Positions 1 through 6,735 of a DNA stretch of 9,417 nt are shown piece after piece. Made by a program: the position numbers and the translations under genes. Origin of the DNA: an uncultured Alphaproteobacteria bacterium. Lineage in GTDB: Bacteria; Pseudomonadota; Alphaproteobacteria; RF32; CAG-239. The stretch spans positions 1 through 9,417 of the forward strand of contig URWU01000040.1 of NCBI GenBank assembly GCA_900551585.1, in the 5' to 3' direction. Under the pieces are notes generated by a model. That model had not been told where the DNA came from, made no database searches, and saw only the letters and a program-made list of their open reading frames with translations. Each line of letters starts with the position of its first letter. Position 1 is the stretch's first letter.

Positions 1-47
1 GAGATGTAGCTCCGTCTCGTGGGCTCGGAGATGTGTATAAGAGACAG
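1..47 (+). other. Illumina Nextera adapter left on contig end (artefact)
   Basis: Bases 14-47 match, as I remember it, the 34-base Nextera Read 2 transposase adapter; its last 19 bases (29-47) are the Tn5 mosaic end, ending in GAGACAG. Bases 1-5 (GAGAT) match the 3' end of the P7 primer and bases 6-13 (GTAGCTCC) sit exactly where the i7 index lies; I recall this as the complement of Nextera XT index N718 (GGAGCTAC). The order primer, index, adapter is complete and uninterrupted, so this is library sequence and not genome. Genomic sequence starts at about 48. Bases 48-88 are AT-rich and contain nothing I can name. Confidence 0.96.
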
Positions 48-88
48 AAGTTATAAATAGTTATGTTTAAACACCATACTATTGTATA

Positions 89-829
89 TCACAATAAACT
101 TATCCACTTGATTTTTACACGGGCCAGTTCGCGTTCATCACTCTGAGATTTTATCTTATGCAGGGATAAATTTCCCGTAATTTCACTTTCCACCAAAACT
201 TTTTCACCAAGCAGAGCTTCTTTTTTAAACGCAATTTCAATGTCTTGCGGTTGATGGGCGTCACGGAACTCATCACCGACCGCTTCTGTAGCCCAGAGCG
301 GATAAACAGCGTTGTTGACGTGTTTGTTGATGTCGATGTCGTCAAAACGGATTTTAAATTCCTGCTGATTATTTATGTCGTTTAAATCTTCTATTTTAGG
401 AAAATCTGTTTCAACCGCTCTTTCGGGAATAACCGAATATTCCGGCAGGTTATCACGCAGGGAAACCGGGCGTTTTTTCTCAAAATTAATCAAAATCCAT
501 TGGCTGGAGGCCTTAATCATTGTCTGGCCGGCTTCATCAAGAACCAAAAAGTCACGATAAGCGCCGAGCTTTTTTTCAACTGCCGGCCATGAGATAACGC
601 TGATTTTCTGGTGCAGTTTGGGAAAAGAATTGATAATGATATGATAACTGGCGCCGACCCAGGCCAAACCGCGCTCTTTGCAAAATTCAAGACCTAAGCC
701 GATTTCAGAAGCATTGCTGTCGGCAATATCCTGAAAAATATTCATCAGCGTCAACAGGCGCAGATTGCCGTGTTTGTCGCATTCATAACTGCGGATTTCA
801 TAATTTTTTTGCGCTTTCTTGGCTGTCAT
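89..829 (-). CDS. Acyl-ACP thioesterase (FatA/FatB-like)
   Basis: A 246-aa protein of the acyl-ACP thioesterase family, made of two hotdog folds. It would hydrolyse acyl-ACP in the cytoplasm to release free fatty acid and end chain elongation. The N-terminal half carries the family entry motif (about 15-45, with D18, G21 and LMNIFQDIA). The C-terminal hotdog has the catalytic-type motif DIDINKHVNN at 164-173, with D166, N168 and H170, followed by E182, matching the Asp/Asn-His/Glu set described for plant FatB enzymes. Start: ATG at 829 with AAGGA at 838-842, 8 bases away, inside the end of the upstream gene. The two genes overlap by 32 bases, so translation is probably coupled. It is the last gene of the likely operon. 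Chain-length preference cannot be read from sequence. No terminator is visible before the adapter. Confidence 0.9.
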   Translation of the reverse strand: MTAKKAQKNYEIRSYECDKHGNLRLLTLMNIFQDIADSNASEIGLGLEFCKERGLAWVGASYHIIINSFPKLHQKISVISWPAVEKKLGAYRDFLVLDEAGQTMIKASSQWILINFEKKRPVSLRDNLPEYSVIPERAVETDFPKIEDLNDINNQQEFKIRFDDIDINKHVNNAVYPLWATEAVGDEFRDAHQPQDIEIAFKKEALLGEKVLVESEITGNLSLHKIKSQSDERELARVKIKWISLL

Positions 830-2333
830 ACTTCTTTTCCTTTTGCTCTTTGCGTAAATGTAAAAACATCTTGAACTTGTTTTTGCAGCGGCGTGAACTG
901 ATTGTCCGCTTCAAAAATCCCTCGCCGGAAGTCGGTTTTTGTTTGACCTCGGTAAAATAAGCGTAACCGGCGTTATAATTAACCACCAGCCACAACGACG
1001 GATTTTTCTGCACCAGGGTTACTTCTTTGCCGTCGATGCGGTAAATCTCATTATTTGCCGCCGTATTCTCCAAAAGCTTAATGCCGATATAAGCGGCCAG
1101 CTCGCGGAAATTGTCAATCATAAAAGCCGGACAATGCGTCGGAATAAACACCGCCTGCGGCAGCAGAGAATTAAGATATTCATAATCCCCGAGGAAACCG
1201 TGCCCGAAGCCCTGCAAAACAGGCTCGTCATCAACCGTGACGAATTTGATGTTATGCGAGTTAAACTGCCCCTTCAGCGGATTAAAGAAAGTGGTTGCCG
1301 TCACAATGCCGAAGCTGTCATGGCTGTTGGCGTCAAAAGCCAGCGAAATATGGTTATATGTGCCGATAACAACATAATTGTTATCAAGAGTGGCAATCTC
1401 TTCGCGGTCATGGGTATAAATAACCTTGATACGGTTGCCGGCCAGCTCGGTAAAAGAAATGCCGTAATCAATAATCCGTTTCAGATAACTGTAAAAATCC
1501 GGATTCCCAAAAAAGACCACATTCTTTTTGACTTTCAGCGCTGCCAGAAAAGCAATGATATACATCTCCGGATGCGTCGGGTAAACCGGAATAAAGATTT
1601 TGTTCTTTTTGCTGCGTTTGATGATAGAAACCAGCTTTTTGAAAGTATCAACTTCCTTAACGGCAAAACCGTCATCATAGATGCCGTAAAAATCGGCAAC
1701 CGCGCAGTCAATCTCGGGAGCGCGCTCCTTGAGGCGTTTAATATCGGTCGGTTTGCGGAAATAGGTGCTGGCGTCGATTTTCATGTCGCCGGTATGATAA
1801 ACAGTGCCGAATTCTGATTTGATAATGAAGCCGAAACTGTCAAAGCAAGTGTGCGAAGCGGCCACGACCTCCACTTCGAGAGAGTCGATTTTGAGTACGT
1901 CGCCGGCATTAATCTGCTTAAACTCCGGCTGCTGCCAGCTGTCAATACCGAACTGTTCGTATAAGTCCTGCAAAATCATCTGCGTATATTTGCCGCCGTA
2001 AAGCGTGGGCAGTTTGTAGCCGGCTTTGATGTAATGGGGAATACCGTTCAGATGGTCGGGATGGGAATGGGTCAAAAAAACGGCTTCGGCAGTAACAAAT
2101 TCTCTGCCCAGCAAGTGCCGGATATCCGGTACCGCGGCGCTGGAATTCGCTACTCCCAAAGCCTGATGATTGTCAAACTTGCCGATATCGACAATGATTG
2201 TTGTCTGCTGCAGCCTTTTTTTGCGGTTTAAGACCACATTGGTATATTGGTAACAATGACCGCTGATTTGATCAATGTTGTTGCCGCCGAGCGGCTGCCA
2301 ATATAGGCCGGTATTTTCCCAATAGTCAGACAT
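798..2333 (-). CDS. RNase J-like metallo-beta-lactamase / beta-CASP protein
   Basis: A 511-aa protein with a zinc-dependent metallo-beta-lactamase core and a beta-CASP insert laid out as in RNase J. Visible motifs in order: D49 (VDIGKF), HSHPDH at 89-94, H161 (ASHTCFDSFG), D183 (HTGDMKID), a possible beta-CASP motif A at D204 (VADF), H378 (GFGHGF) and H400 (IPTHCP). The last two align with the SGH and PVHGE histidines of RNase J, so all metal ligands seem present. It departs from RNase J at the loop ATGSQGE (here IGTYNH) and at HGE (here HCP). The tail (about 480-511) is short and basic, where RNase J has a separate C-terminal domain. Likely a hydrolase acting on RNA or another phosphodiester; the substrate is unknown. 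It lies 29 bases after the transglycosylase gene and overlaps the thioesterase. The ribosome site is weak (GAGAG, 3 bases from ATG). Confidence 0.85.
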   Translation of the reverse strand: MSDYWENTGLYWQPLGGNNIDQISGHCYQYTNVVLNRKKRLQQTTIIVDIGKFDNHQALGVANSSAAVPDIRHLLGREFVTAEAVFLTHSHPDHLNGIPHYIKAGYKLPTLYGGKYTQMILQDLYEQFGIDSWQQPEFKQINAGDVLKIDSLEVEVVAASHTCFDSFGFIIKSEFGTVYHTGDMKIDASTYFRKPTDIKRLKERAPEIDCAVADFYGIYDDGFAVKEVDTFKKLVSIIKRSKKNKIFIPVYPTHPEMYIIAFLAALKVKKNVVFFGNPDFYSYLKRIIDYGISFTELAGNRIKVIYTHDREEIATLDNNYVVIGTYNHISLAFDANSHDSFGIVTATTFFNPLKGQFNSHNIKFVTVDDEPVLQGFGHGFLGDYEYLNSLLPQAVFIPTHCPAFMIDNFRELAAYIGIKLLENTAANNEIYRIDGKEVTLVQKNPSLWLVVNYNAGYAYFTEVKQKPTSGEGFLKRTISSRRCKNKFKMFLHLRKEQKEKKYDSQESAKKL

Positions 2334-2362
2334 ATTCTCTCAAAAATGACCCAATGCATAAA

Positions 2363-3115
2363 TTAGTTATTACGCATGCGCCACTCTGCGAGTTTTGCTT
2401 CTCTCCATTGGTTGGCAGTGTTGCGGGGTTCGTTAACCTGAGTTTTGCGAACCGTTTTTTTCTCGGCATATTTGGGCGCAGGCGCTGCTGCTTGAGCAGC
2501 TTTTACCTTATTTTGCTCTCCAAATAAGGTTTTATCAAGGTTATTTTGAGCCTGTTTAACAAGTTCGTAAGCCGAAACGATTTTCTTTTTATATTTCAAA
2601 GCCTTGGTCGGCACGCTGGAATGATAAGCCATTGCGGCTTTAATCCAGTCTTTATTATTATTTTCATATAAGTTTTTCAAAAACTTGGCGCCGTATTCCG
2701 CATTTGTCTGCGGGTCAAACGCTTCTTCAATGCTGTCAAAAGCGTCGGGGTGATAAGCCAGATTAATCTGCATGCAGCCGACGTCAATGCTTTTTACGCC
2801 TTTGGCCTGCAGTCTCTTAACTTCGCGGACTGCCTGAGCCTTTGTTTCAAAAAACATGCCTTTACCCTGCGCATTGACCGTCCACGGCCAAGCATTTTTT
2901 TGCTTTTTCTCAGCATTCCATCTGCCTGTTTCTACATTGGCAATTGTGGTAAGCAAGTGTCTTTTAATCTGATACACTTTTTCCATTTTCTGGGTGGCAT
3001 TCATACAAACCATCGAGTCATCAACCAATTCGTTGTACGCTTTGGCCTGTACGGGCTGAATTAACATCAGCAATACTAAAAAAAACATAAAATTTGTAGA
3101 TACGCTAAAACGCAT
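2363..3115 (-). CDS. Secreted lytic transglycosylase (SLT domain)
   Basis: A 250-aa exported protein. Residues 1-24 form a Sec signal peptide: a short basic start, a hydrophobic core (9-19) and a likely cleavage site after VQA24. The SLT lysozyme-like domain spans about 45-185: catalytic glutamate E62 in ANVETGRW, WPWTVNAQGKG at 76-86, DVGCMQINLAYH at 111-122 and the closing AYHSS at 163-167. It would cleave the MurNAc-GlcNAc bond of peptidoglycan in the periplasm, forming 1,6-anhydroMurNAc. The motif set is the version I know from Alphaproteobacteria, often near flagellar or secretion genes; none are present here. After 190 comes an Ala/Pro/Lys-rich tail without recognisable domain. Start: ATG with GAGGG 9 bases upstream (3125-3129). 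It seems to be the first gene of a three-gene unit that continues through 798. Confidence 0.92.
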   Translation of the reverse strand: MRFSVSTNFMFFLVLLMLIQPVQAKAYNELVDDSMVCMNATQKMEKVYQIKRHLLTTIANVETGRWNAEKKQKNAWPWTVNAQGKGMFFETKAQAVREVKRLQAKGVKSIDVGCMQINLAYHPDAFDSIEEAFDPQTNAEYGAKFLKNLYENNNKDWIKAAMAYHSSVPTKALKYKKKIVSAYELVKQAQNNLDKTLFGEQNKVKAAQAAAPAPKYAEKKTVRKTQVNEPRNTANQWREAKLAEWRMRNN

Positions 3116-3240
3116 TCCTCTGTTCCCTCAAAATGCCACAAACGTCCCTTATGCAACTAATGTGCCAATTTCGGTTTGCTTAACGGCTGATTACAATTAA
3201 GATCTTAAAATTTTGAGGTTGGTTACTAAATAAAATACTC

Positions 3241-3269
3241 CAATATTGTTAAAACCACTAACAATGTTG
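3241..3269. repeat. AT-rich inverted repeat between two genes
   Basis: Arms 3241-3251 and 3259-3269 pair over 11 bp with one G-U wobble (seven of these, ATTGTTA/TAACAAT, are perfect) around a 7-base loop. It lies in the 237-base gap between the amidohydrolase stop and the transglycosylase start. It could be a weak terminator for the amidohydrolase transcript, though no T-run follows directly, or an operator for the transglycosylase operon. The rest of the gap is AT-rich, and I could not pick out a convincing promoter in it. Confidence 0.4.
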
Positions 3270-3352
3270 TATAAAAATTAAAGTAAAAAAGCATCGAGTT
3301 CACTACTTAAATAAACTTCTCAATGCCAAAAACAAGGGGGTTTATAACACGG

Positions 3353-4240
3353 TTATTTTTTAAAATCCAGCAAAAATTTGCCTAAAGCGATGACAGACTC
3401 GCAGATGTGCTGGCTAACTTTTTGAAAATCGGCATTTTTTTTATACACATCTTCGTCCATATAGATACTGCGGTTGATTTCCAGCTGCAGGGTGAAAATA
3501 TTCTTGCGCGGCTGGCAGTAATTGAAGGTGATAAAGGCGCCGGCATACGGGCGGTTATATTCGACGCGGTAGTCTTTTTCGCCCAGGGCTTTGCCGAAAA
3601 ATTCCGACATTGCCGGCGGGCAGCTCTCGTCAAACAGGTTGCAGACGCAGAACTCGACCGGTTTGGCCTCATTCATGATATTGCAGATTTTTGACGGCAT
3701 GGAATGGCAGTCGACCAAAAGGCAGTAGCCGAATTTCTTGTGGCAGCGGTCGACCAGCTGTTTGAGGCGCTTATGATAAGGATCATAAACATATTTAATG
3801 CGTTCCATTGCTTCTTTATAAGAAATCAGCCCGTCATAAATCGGCTTGTTTTGCGAGACAATGCGGTGAATCACGCCGAGACCGACGCGGCAGCGGCGGC
3901 TGCCGATTAAATCCTGCGGTTTTTTACGGTCAAAATACATTGTTTCGTCAATCTCGATTTTATCGCGGTTGACGTCCACAAAAGTTCGCGGGATATTCAT
4001 GGCAATCATCGGGATTCCGGCATTGCTGGCTTCAATAATAATCTCGTCGACAAAGCAGTCTTCGGAAGACCGCAGCTCATCTTCGGAAAGGGCGCTGTTG
4101 GCTAAAAATTCAGGCGGAAAAAGTTTGCCGCTGTGCGGGGAAGAGAGCACAATCGGATAAGCCATCTCTTTGGTGTTATATTCCTCAAAGATTGGGAGCT
4201 TTTTATAGTTCACTTTGAAATCAATATGTTTCTCTGCCAC
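3353..4240 (-). CDS. N-formylglutamate amidohydrolase family protein
   Basis: A 295-aa cytoplasmic hydrolase of the N-formylglutamate amidohydrolase (FGase, HutG-like) family. Family motifs are all visible: SPHSG at 34-38, PRTFVDVNR at 84-92, DCHSMP at 177-182, NRPYAG at 229-234 and LQLEINRS at 251-258. H36, D89, N91, R92, H179 and E254 are the conserved polar residues expected in the metal and substrate site. In histidine breakdown such enzymes turn N-formyl-L-glutamate into formate and glutamate, but no other hut gene is in this window, so the real substrate may be another N-acyl amino acid. The start is GTG at 4238-4240, preceded by AAAGGA with a 10-base spacer; the next in-frame ATG (residue 26) falls just before the first core motif and would crop the N-terminus. 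It is unusually rich in cysteine. It is separated from its upstream neighbour by an intrinsic terminator, so it must have its own promoter. Confidence 0.92.
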   Translation of the reverse strand: MAEKHIDFKVNYKKLPIFEEYNTKEMAYPIVLSSPHSGKLFPPEFLANSALSEDELRSSEDCFVDEIIIEASNAGIPMIAMNIPRTFVDVNRDKIEIDETMYFDRKKPQDLIGSRRCRVGLGVIHRIVSQNKPIYDGLISYKEAMERIKYVYDPYHKRLKQLVDRCHKKFGYCLLVDCHSMPSKICNIMNEAKPVEFCVCNLFDESCPPAMSEFFGKALGEKDYRVEYNRPYAGAFITFNYCQPRKNIFTLQLEINRSIYMDEDVYKKNADFQKVSQHICESVIALGKFLLDFKK

Positions 4241-4297
4241 GATTCGTGTGTCCTTTCAAGATGACTATAATCTGAAAATACTTAACTTTTTGATAAT

Positions 4298-4324
4298 AAA
4301 AAAACCGGCAGTCGAAACTGCCGG
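4298..4324 (-). terminator. Intrinsic terminator of the large membrane protein gene
   Basis: A perfect 8-bp stem (4305-4312 with 4317-4324, CCGGCAGT/ACTGCCGG) closes a CGAA tetraloop. Read on the minus strand it is followed directly by seven T (4298-4304). It lies 26 bases past the stop codon at 4351 and upstream of the amidohydrolase start. Confidence 0.92.
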
Positions 4325-4350
4325 CAAAAAAGAAAATTCTTCTTATTTTT

Positions 4351-6180
4351 TTAAGGAACTAAGTCCAGATTTTGGAAATCATCAAGCGGAATATGAATAT
4401 TCTCGCCTTTTCCAAACTTGATATGGACTTTTTGTTCTGTCGGTTCTCTGCGCAGATTTTGGCGCTGCAATGTCCATTTCAGGTCATCAAAAGCGCTGTT
4501 GTCAGCGTAGAATTCCAGGCCCGGCAGCTCTTTTATGTGAAGATAAAAGACTGTTCCGACCAAGGTGATTTCTTTAACCGTGTAATCACCTTCAAGCTTT
4601 TCAACCGTGGCATCTTCATGAGCCAGCATTCCGGAAGAAGCCATTCTTTTCAGATATTCCTGTTCGGCAATTTCCGGAGTGGGGCCGCCGCCGAAAATAG
4701 AGCGGTTGGTCACACTGACAAATGCATAACCTGTCGCGTTTCCTGATCTTCCCTTAAATACCATAAAATAAGACGGTATGTTGCGGAGATTGTAAAGAAC
4801 CGGTCGGTTTGCAAAATAATCAGCCGTTTTTGCAAAAGGAATATCATTGGCAATGTTTTGTGCCTCTATCTCGTTTACACCGGCAATTTTATAATATTTT
4901 GCCGATTTATCACGTGTGTTAACAAGCATAAAACCGCTGGTGCTTTCACTGTTACTGTTGCTGCTTCCCAAAGATTGAATTCCCGTATACCAGAAACTCT
5001 TGCCTTCGGAATAAACCAGCGTCAGCCCCGGTGTCGGCATCTGAACATCCATTTGGTCCCACCAGGAGTTAACATATCCGCGCTGATATTCCCCCCACCA
5101 TTTAATCTGGTCAAGGATAAATTCTTCAGGCTGAATACGGTCAACCCAGTCGGGAGCCTTATCAATTGAATATTCTTTTAACTCACCGCTTTGCGCATCA
5201 ACGGTAATTGCCCCTTTAGAGTCTTTTGCCGTCAAACCGATAGTCGGTTCATAAGCGGAAAGAACCCAGAAAGGCAAACCTGAATTGTCAATTTCAAAAC
5301 GATGGTCATTAAGGCCTTTGCCGACATAACCGTTCATTTTGATATGGAATTCAATGTCTTCCCAAAGGTAGGCATTTTCCATGAAACGCAGAGCCAGTTT
5401 TTTGCCGTTGACTTCAGTCACAATATGCCGGTTTTTCAGCGTTGCATCTGTTGCGTCAACAATGACATAACCGGGCGTGGTACCATTAATCCACCATTTC
5501 CGGAATGACTTATGCTCCAGAGGAGCAACCCAGATAACACCGTCTTCAAAAGCCAATTCGACATTATTATCAATGGTAAATGAACCATCAATAGGCTGCA
5601 TTGTCATTTTTCCGATAACAACGCGTGAGCCAAGTCCCGGGTCTGTATCAAGCAAATCCTGTGCTGCTTTGTATGCCATGGTTTCATCAACGCAAATCAT
5701 TTTTTTGACTTTCGTCGGAAAAAGATCCTTGTTGAAGTCGTTGATAGTAACGGTGTCGACTTTCAGCATATTGCAGAACTTATCAGACCGCCCCATGTGA
5801 ATGCCGGAAAAACCTAAAACTAACAAAACAACTAAGCAAATGAGCGCCGGTGTAAATTTCCAGTAGGAAAGGTCTTCCGCACTGAAGATGTAAAAAACCG
5901 CAGCGACAAAGAAAACAATAAAAGCCTCAATCCAGATGTCCGGGAATGATACTAGATTTATTACCGGAAGTATGGCTATATTCAACCCTAAAAGGATTAA
6001 AAATACAACAGCCGTACTACCCAAAACCAGACGCCAATGGTCTTTTGAAAAACTGATTGCGCCGAAAATAACAGCTAAAATAGCTGACAAAACTACATAG
6101 TCCATAATTTTAATTTTTATAATGGTTAGTAAACTAATAATTCGAAATAACAGACTCCAGATTACCATATTTTTAGACAA
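4351..6180 (-). CDS. Large membrane protein, unknown function, with repeated extracytoplasmic beta units
   Basis: A protein of up to 609 aa that I do not recognise. The N-terminus is hydrophobic, with likely membrane segments at about 27-44, 50-70, 82-100 and 109-127, and possibly one at 6-22. The remaining 480 residues are soluble and probably outside the cytoplasm. Four stretches look alike: an aromatic strand, then GYVIVDA (237-243), GAITVDA (323-329), GFMLVNT (416-422) and GYAFVSV (484-490), each followed by a charged turn. Units two and three then end in KEYSI and KYYKI. This recalls PepSY/YpeB-like beta hairpins, but I would not assign the family. The translated start at 6180 is TTG without a clear ribosome site; ATG at 6168 (residue 5) or 6105 (residue 26, just before the first firm membrane segment) are alternatives, also with poor sites. 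It is a single-gene unit lying between the tRNA terminator and its own terminator. Confidence 0.85.
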   Translation of the reverse strand: MSKNMVIWSLLFRIISLLTIIKIKIMDYVVLSAILAVIFGAISFSKDHWRLVLGSTAVVFLILLGLNIAILPVINLVSFPDIWIEAFIVFFVAAVFYIFSAEDLSYWKFTPALICLVVLLVLGFSGIHMGRSDKFCNMLKVDTVTINDFNKDLFPTKVKKMICVDETMAYKAAQDLLDTDPGLGSRVVIGKMTMQPIDGSFTIDNNVELAFEDGVIWVAPLEHKSFRKWWINGTTPGYVIVDATDATLKNRHIVTEVNGKKLALRFMENAYLWEDIEFHIKMNGYVGKGLNDHRFEIDNSGLPFWVLSAYEPTIGLTAKDSKGAITVDAQSGELKEYSIDKAPDWVDRIQPEEFILDQIKWWGEYQRGYVNSWWDQMDVQMPTPGLTLVYSEGKSFWYTGIQSLGSSNSNSESTSGFMLVNTRDKSAKYYKIAGVNEIEAQNIANDIPFAKTADYFANRPVLYNLRNIPSYFMVFKGRSGNATGYAFVSVTNRSIFGGGPTPEIAEQEYLKRMASSGMLAHEDATVEKLEGDYTVKEITLVGTVFYLHIKELPGLEFYADNSAFDDLKWTLQRQNLRREPTEQKVHIKFGKGENIHIPLDDFQNLDLVP

Positions 6181-6261
6181 AATACAACGGCTTTAAAAAA
6201 GCTGAAAGCCTGACAGACAGGTTTGGCAGGAATACGTCATTTCGAATTTGAGACAAGATAT

Positions 6262-6289
6262 AAAAAAGGCCTCCTGAAAAGGAAGCCTT
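6262..6289 (-). terminator. Intrinsic terminator after tRNA-Val
   Basis: On the minus strand AAGGCTTCC (6289-6281) pairs with GGAGGCCTT (6274-6266) over 9 bp with one G-U pair around a 6-base loop, and a run of T continues to 6262. It begins 5 bases after the CCA end of the tRNA and ends transcription before the membrane protein gene. Confidence 0.88.
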
Positions 6290-6293
6290 GGAT

Positions 6294-6368
<75 letters not shown>

Positions 6369-6390
6369 GCTGTTGTCTTGCGACTTAAAC

Positions 6391-6419
6391 TTTATAAAGT
6401 TTTTAATTCTTAAATGCAA
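6391..6419 (-). promoter_or_regulatory. Sigma-70-type promoter of tRNA-Val
   Basis: On the minus strand, -35 TTGCAT (6419-6414), a 17-base spacer and -10 TATAAA (6396-6391). The -10 box ends 22 bases before the first base of the mature tRNA, leaving room for a short 5' leader removed by RNase P. Confidence 0.7.
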
Positions 6420-6467
6420 GCATTTTTTTATTGAAAATTTCAAATTATCCCAAAAGCTTTTCTCGTA

Positions 6468-6496
6468 TTGCATATTAATTCTTTTTAATGTATGTT
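6468..6496 (+). promoter_or_regulatory. Candidate promoter for the structured RNA
   Basis: TTGCAT (6468-6473), a 17-base spacer and TATGTT (6491-6496, four of six bases of the consensus). A start 6-8 bases later would fall at about 6502-6504, exactly at the base of the first hairpin of the RNA. It uses the same -35 hexamer and spacing as the tRNA promoter that points the other way. The -10 box is weak and the region is AT-rich, so a chance match is possible. Confidence 0.4.
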
Positions 6497-6557
6497 TATT
6501 TCTATGGAAGCGCAAATAGCGTTTTCCTAGGGCTTTTAATAGTCCGGAGGTATTGAC

Positions 6558-6602
6558 GTGCCTTCAGTTACCGTTAAGCGGCGTCGGATAACGTCGAAAT
6601 GA
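6558..6602 (+). CDS. Possible 14-aa leader peptide or small protein
   Basis: GTG at 6558 is preceded by a perfect GGAGG (6546-6550) with a 7-base spacer, the best ribosome site in the window. The frame runs 14 codons to TGA and would encode MPSVTVKRRRITSK, net charge about +5, with three arginine codons in a row (CGG CGT CGG). An in-frame TAG at 6540 rules out a longer version. The start codon and the last codons lie in opposite strands of helix 6553-6559/6591-6597, so ribosomes on it would open the junction. It could be an attenuation-type leader peptide, a small basic protein, or a chance match in a structured RNA. I know no family with this sequence. Confidence 0.35.
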   Translation: MPSVTVKRRRITSK

Positions 6603-6735
6603 CTTGATTATTAATTTAAAATCAGGACTATTATCCCCGGTTACAAACTGCAGAAGACACTCCTGTGGCCGGGGAGGCTCTGACCGCGAGGGAGGGGCTG
6701 CTATCGCTTAATGGTATAGTAACGTCAACTCCCCG

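Noticed and set aside
939..1817. A 292-aa open frame on the plus strand inside the RNase J-like gene
   Set aside because: The opposite strand encodes all beta-CASP motifs. The plus-strand product shows no domain and is rich in Ile, Asn and Arg as expected from a shadow frame; it also lacks a ribosome site.
3382..3672. A 96-aa minus-strand frame inside the amidohydrolase gene
   Set aside because: It is the +1 or +2 frame of a gene with clear family motifs, and its Arg/Ser/Ala-rich product is typical of an out-of-frame reading.
6210..6222. CCTG/CAGG mini-palindrome upstream of the large membrane protein
   Set aside because: Only four base pairs; too short to call an operator.
6558..6602. A classical arginine-biosynthesis attenuator
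   Set aside because: Three arginine codons are suggestive, but the next gene is not a biosynthetic enzyme, and I know no such arginine attenuator in this group. Kept only as a general leader-peptide possibility.
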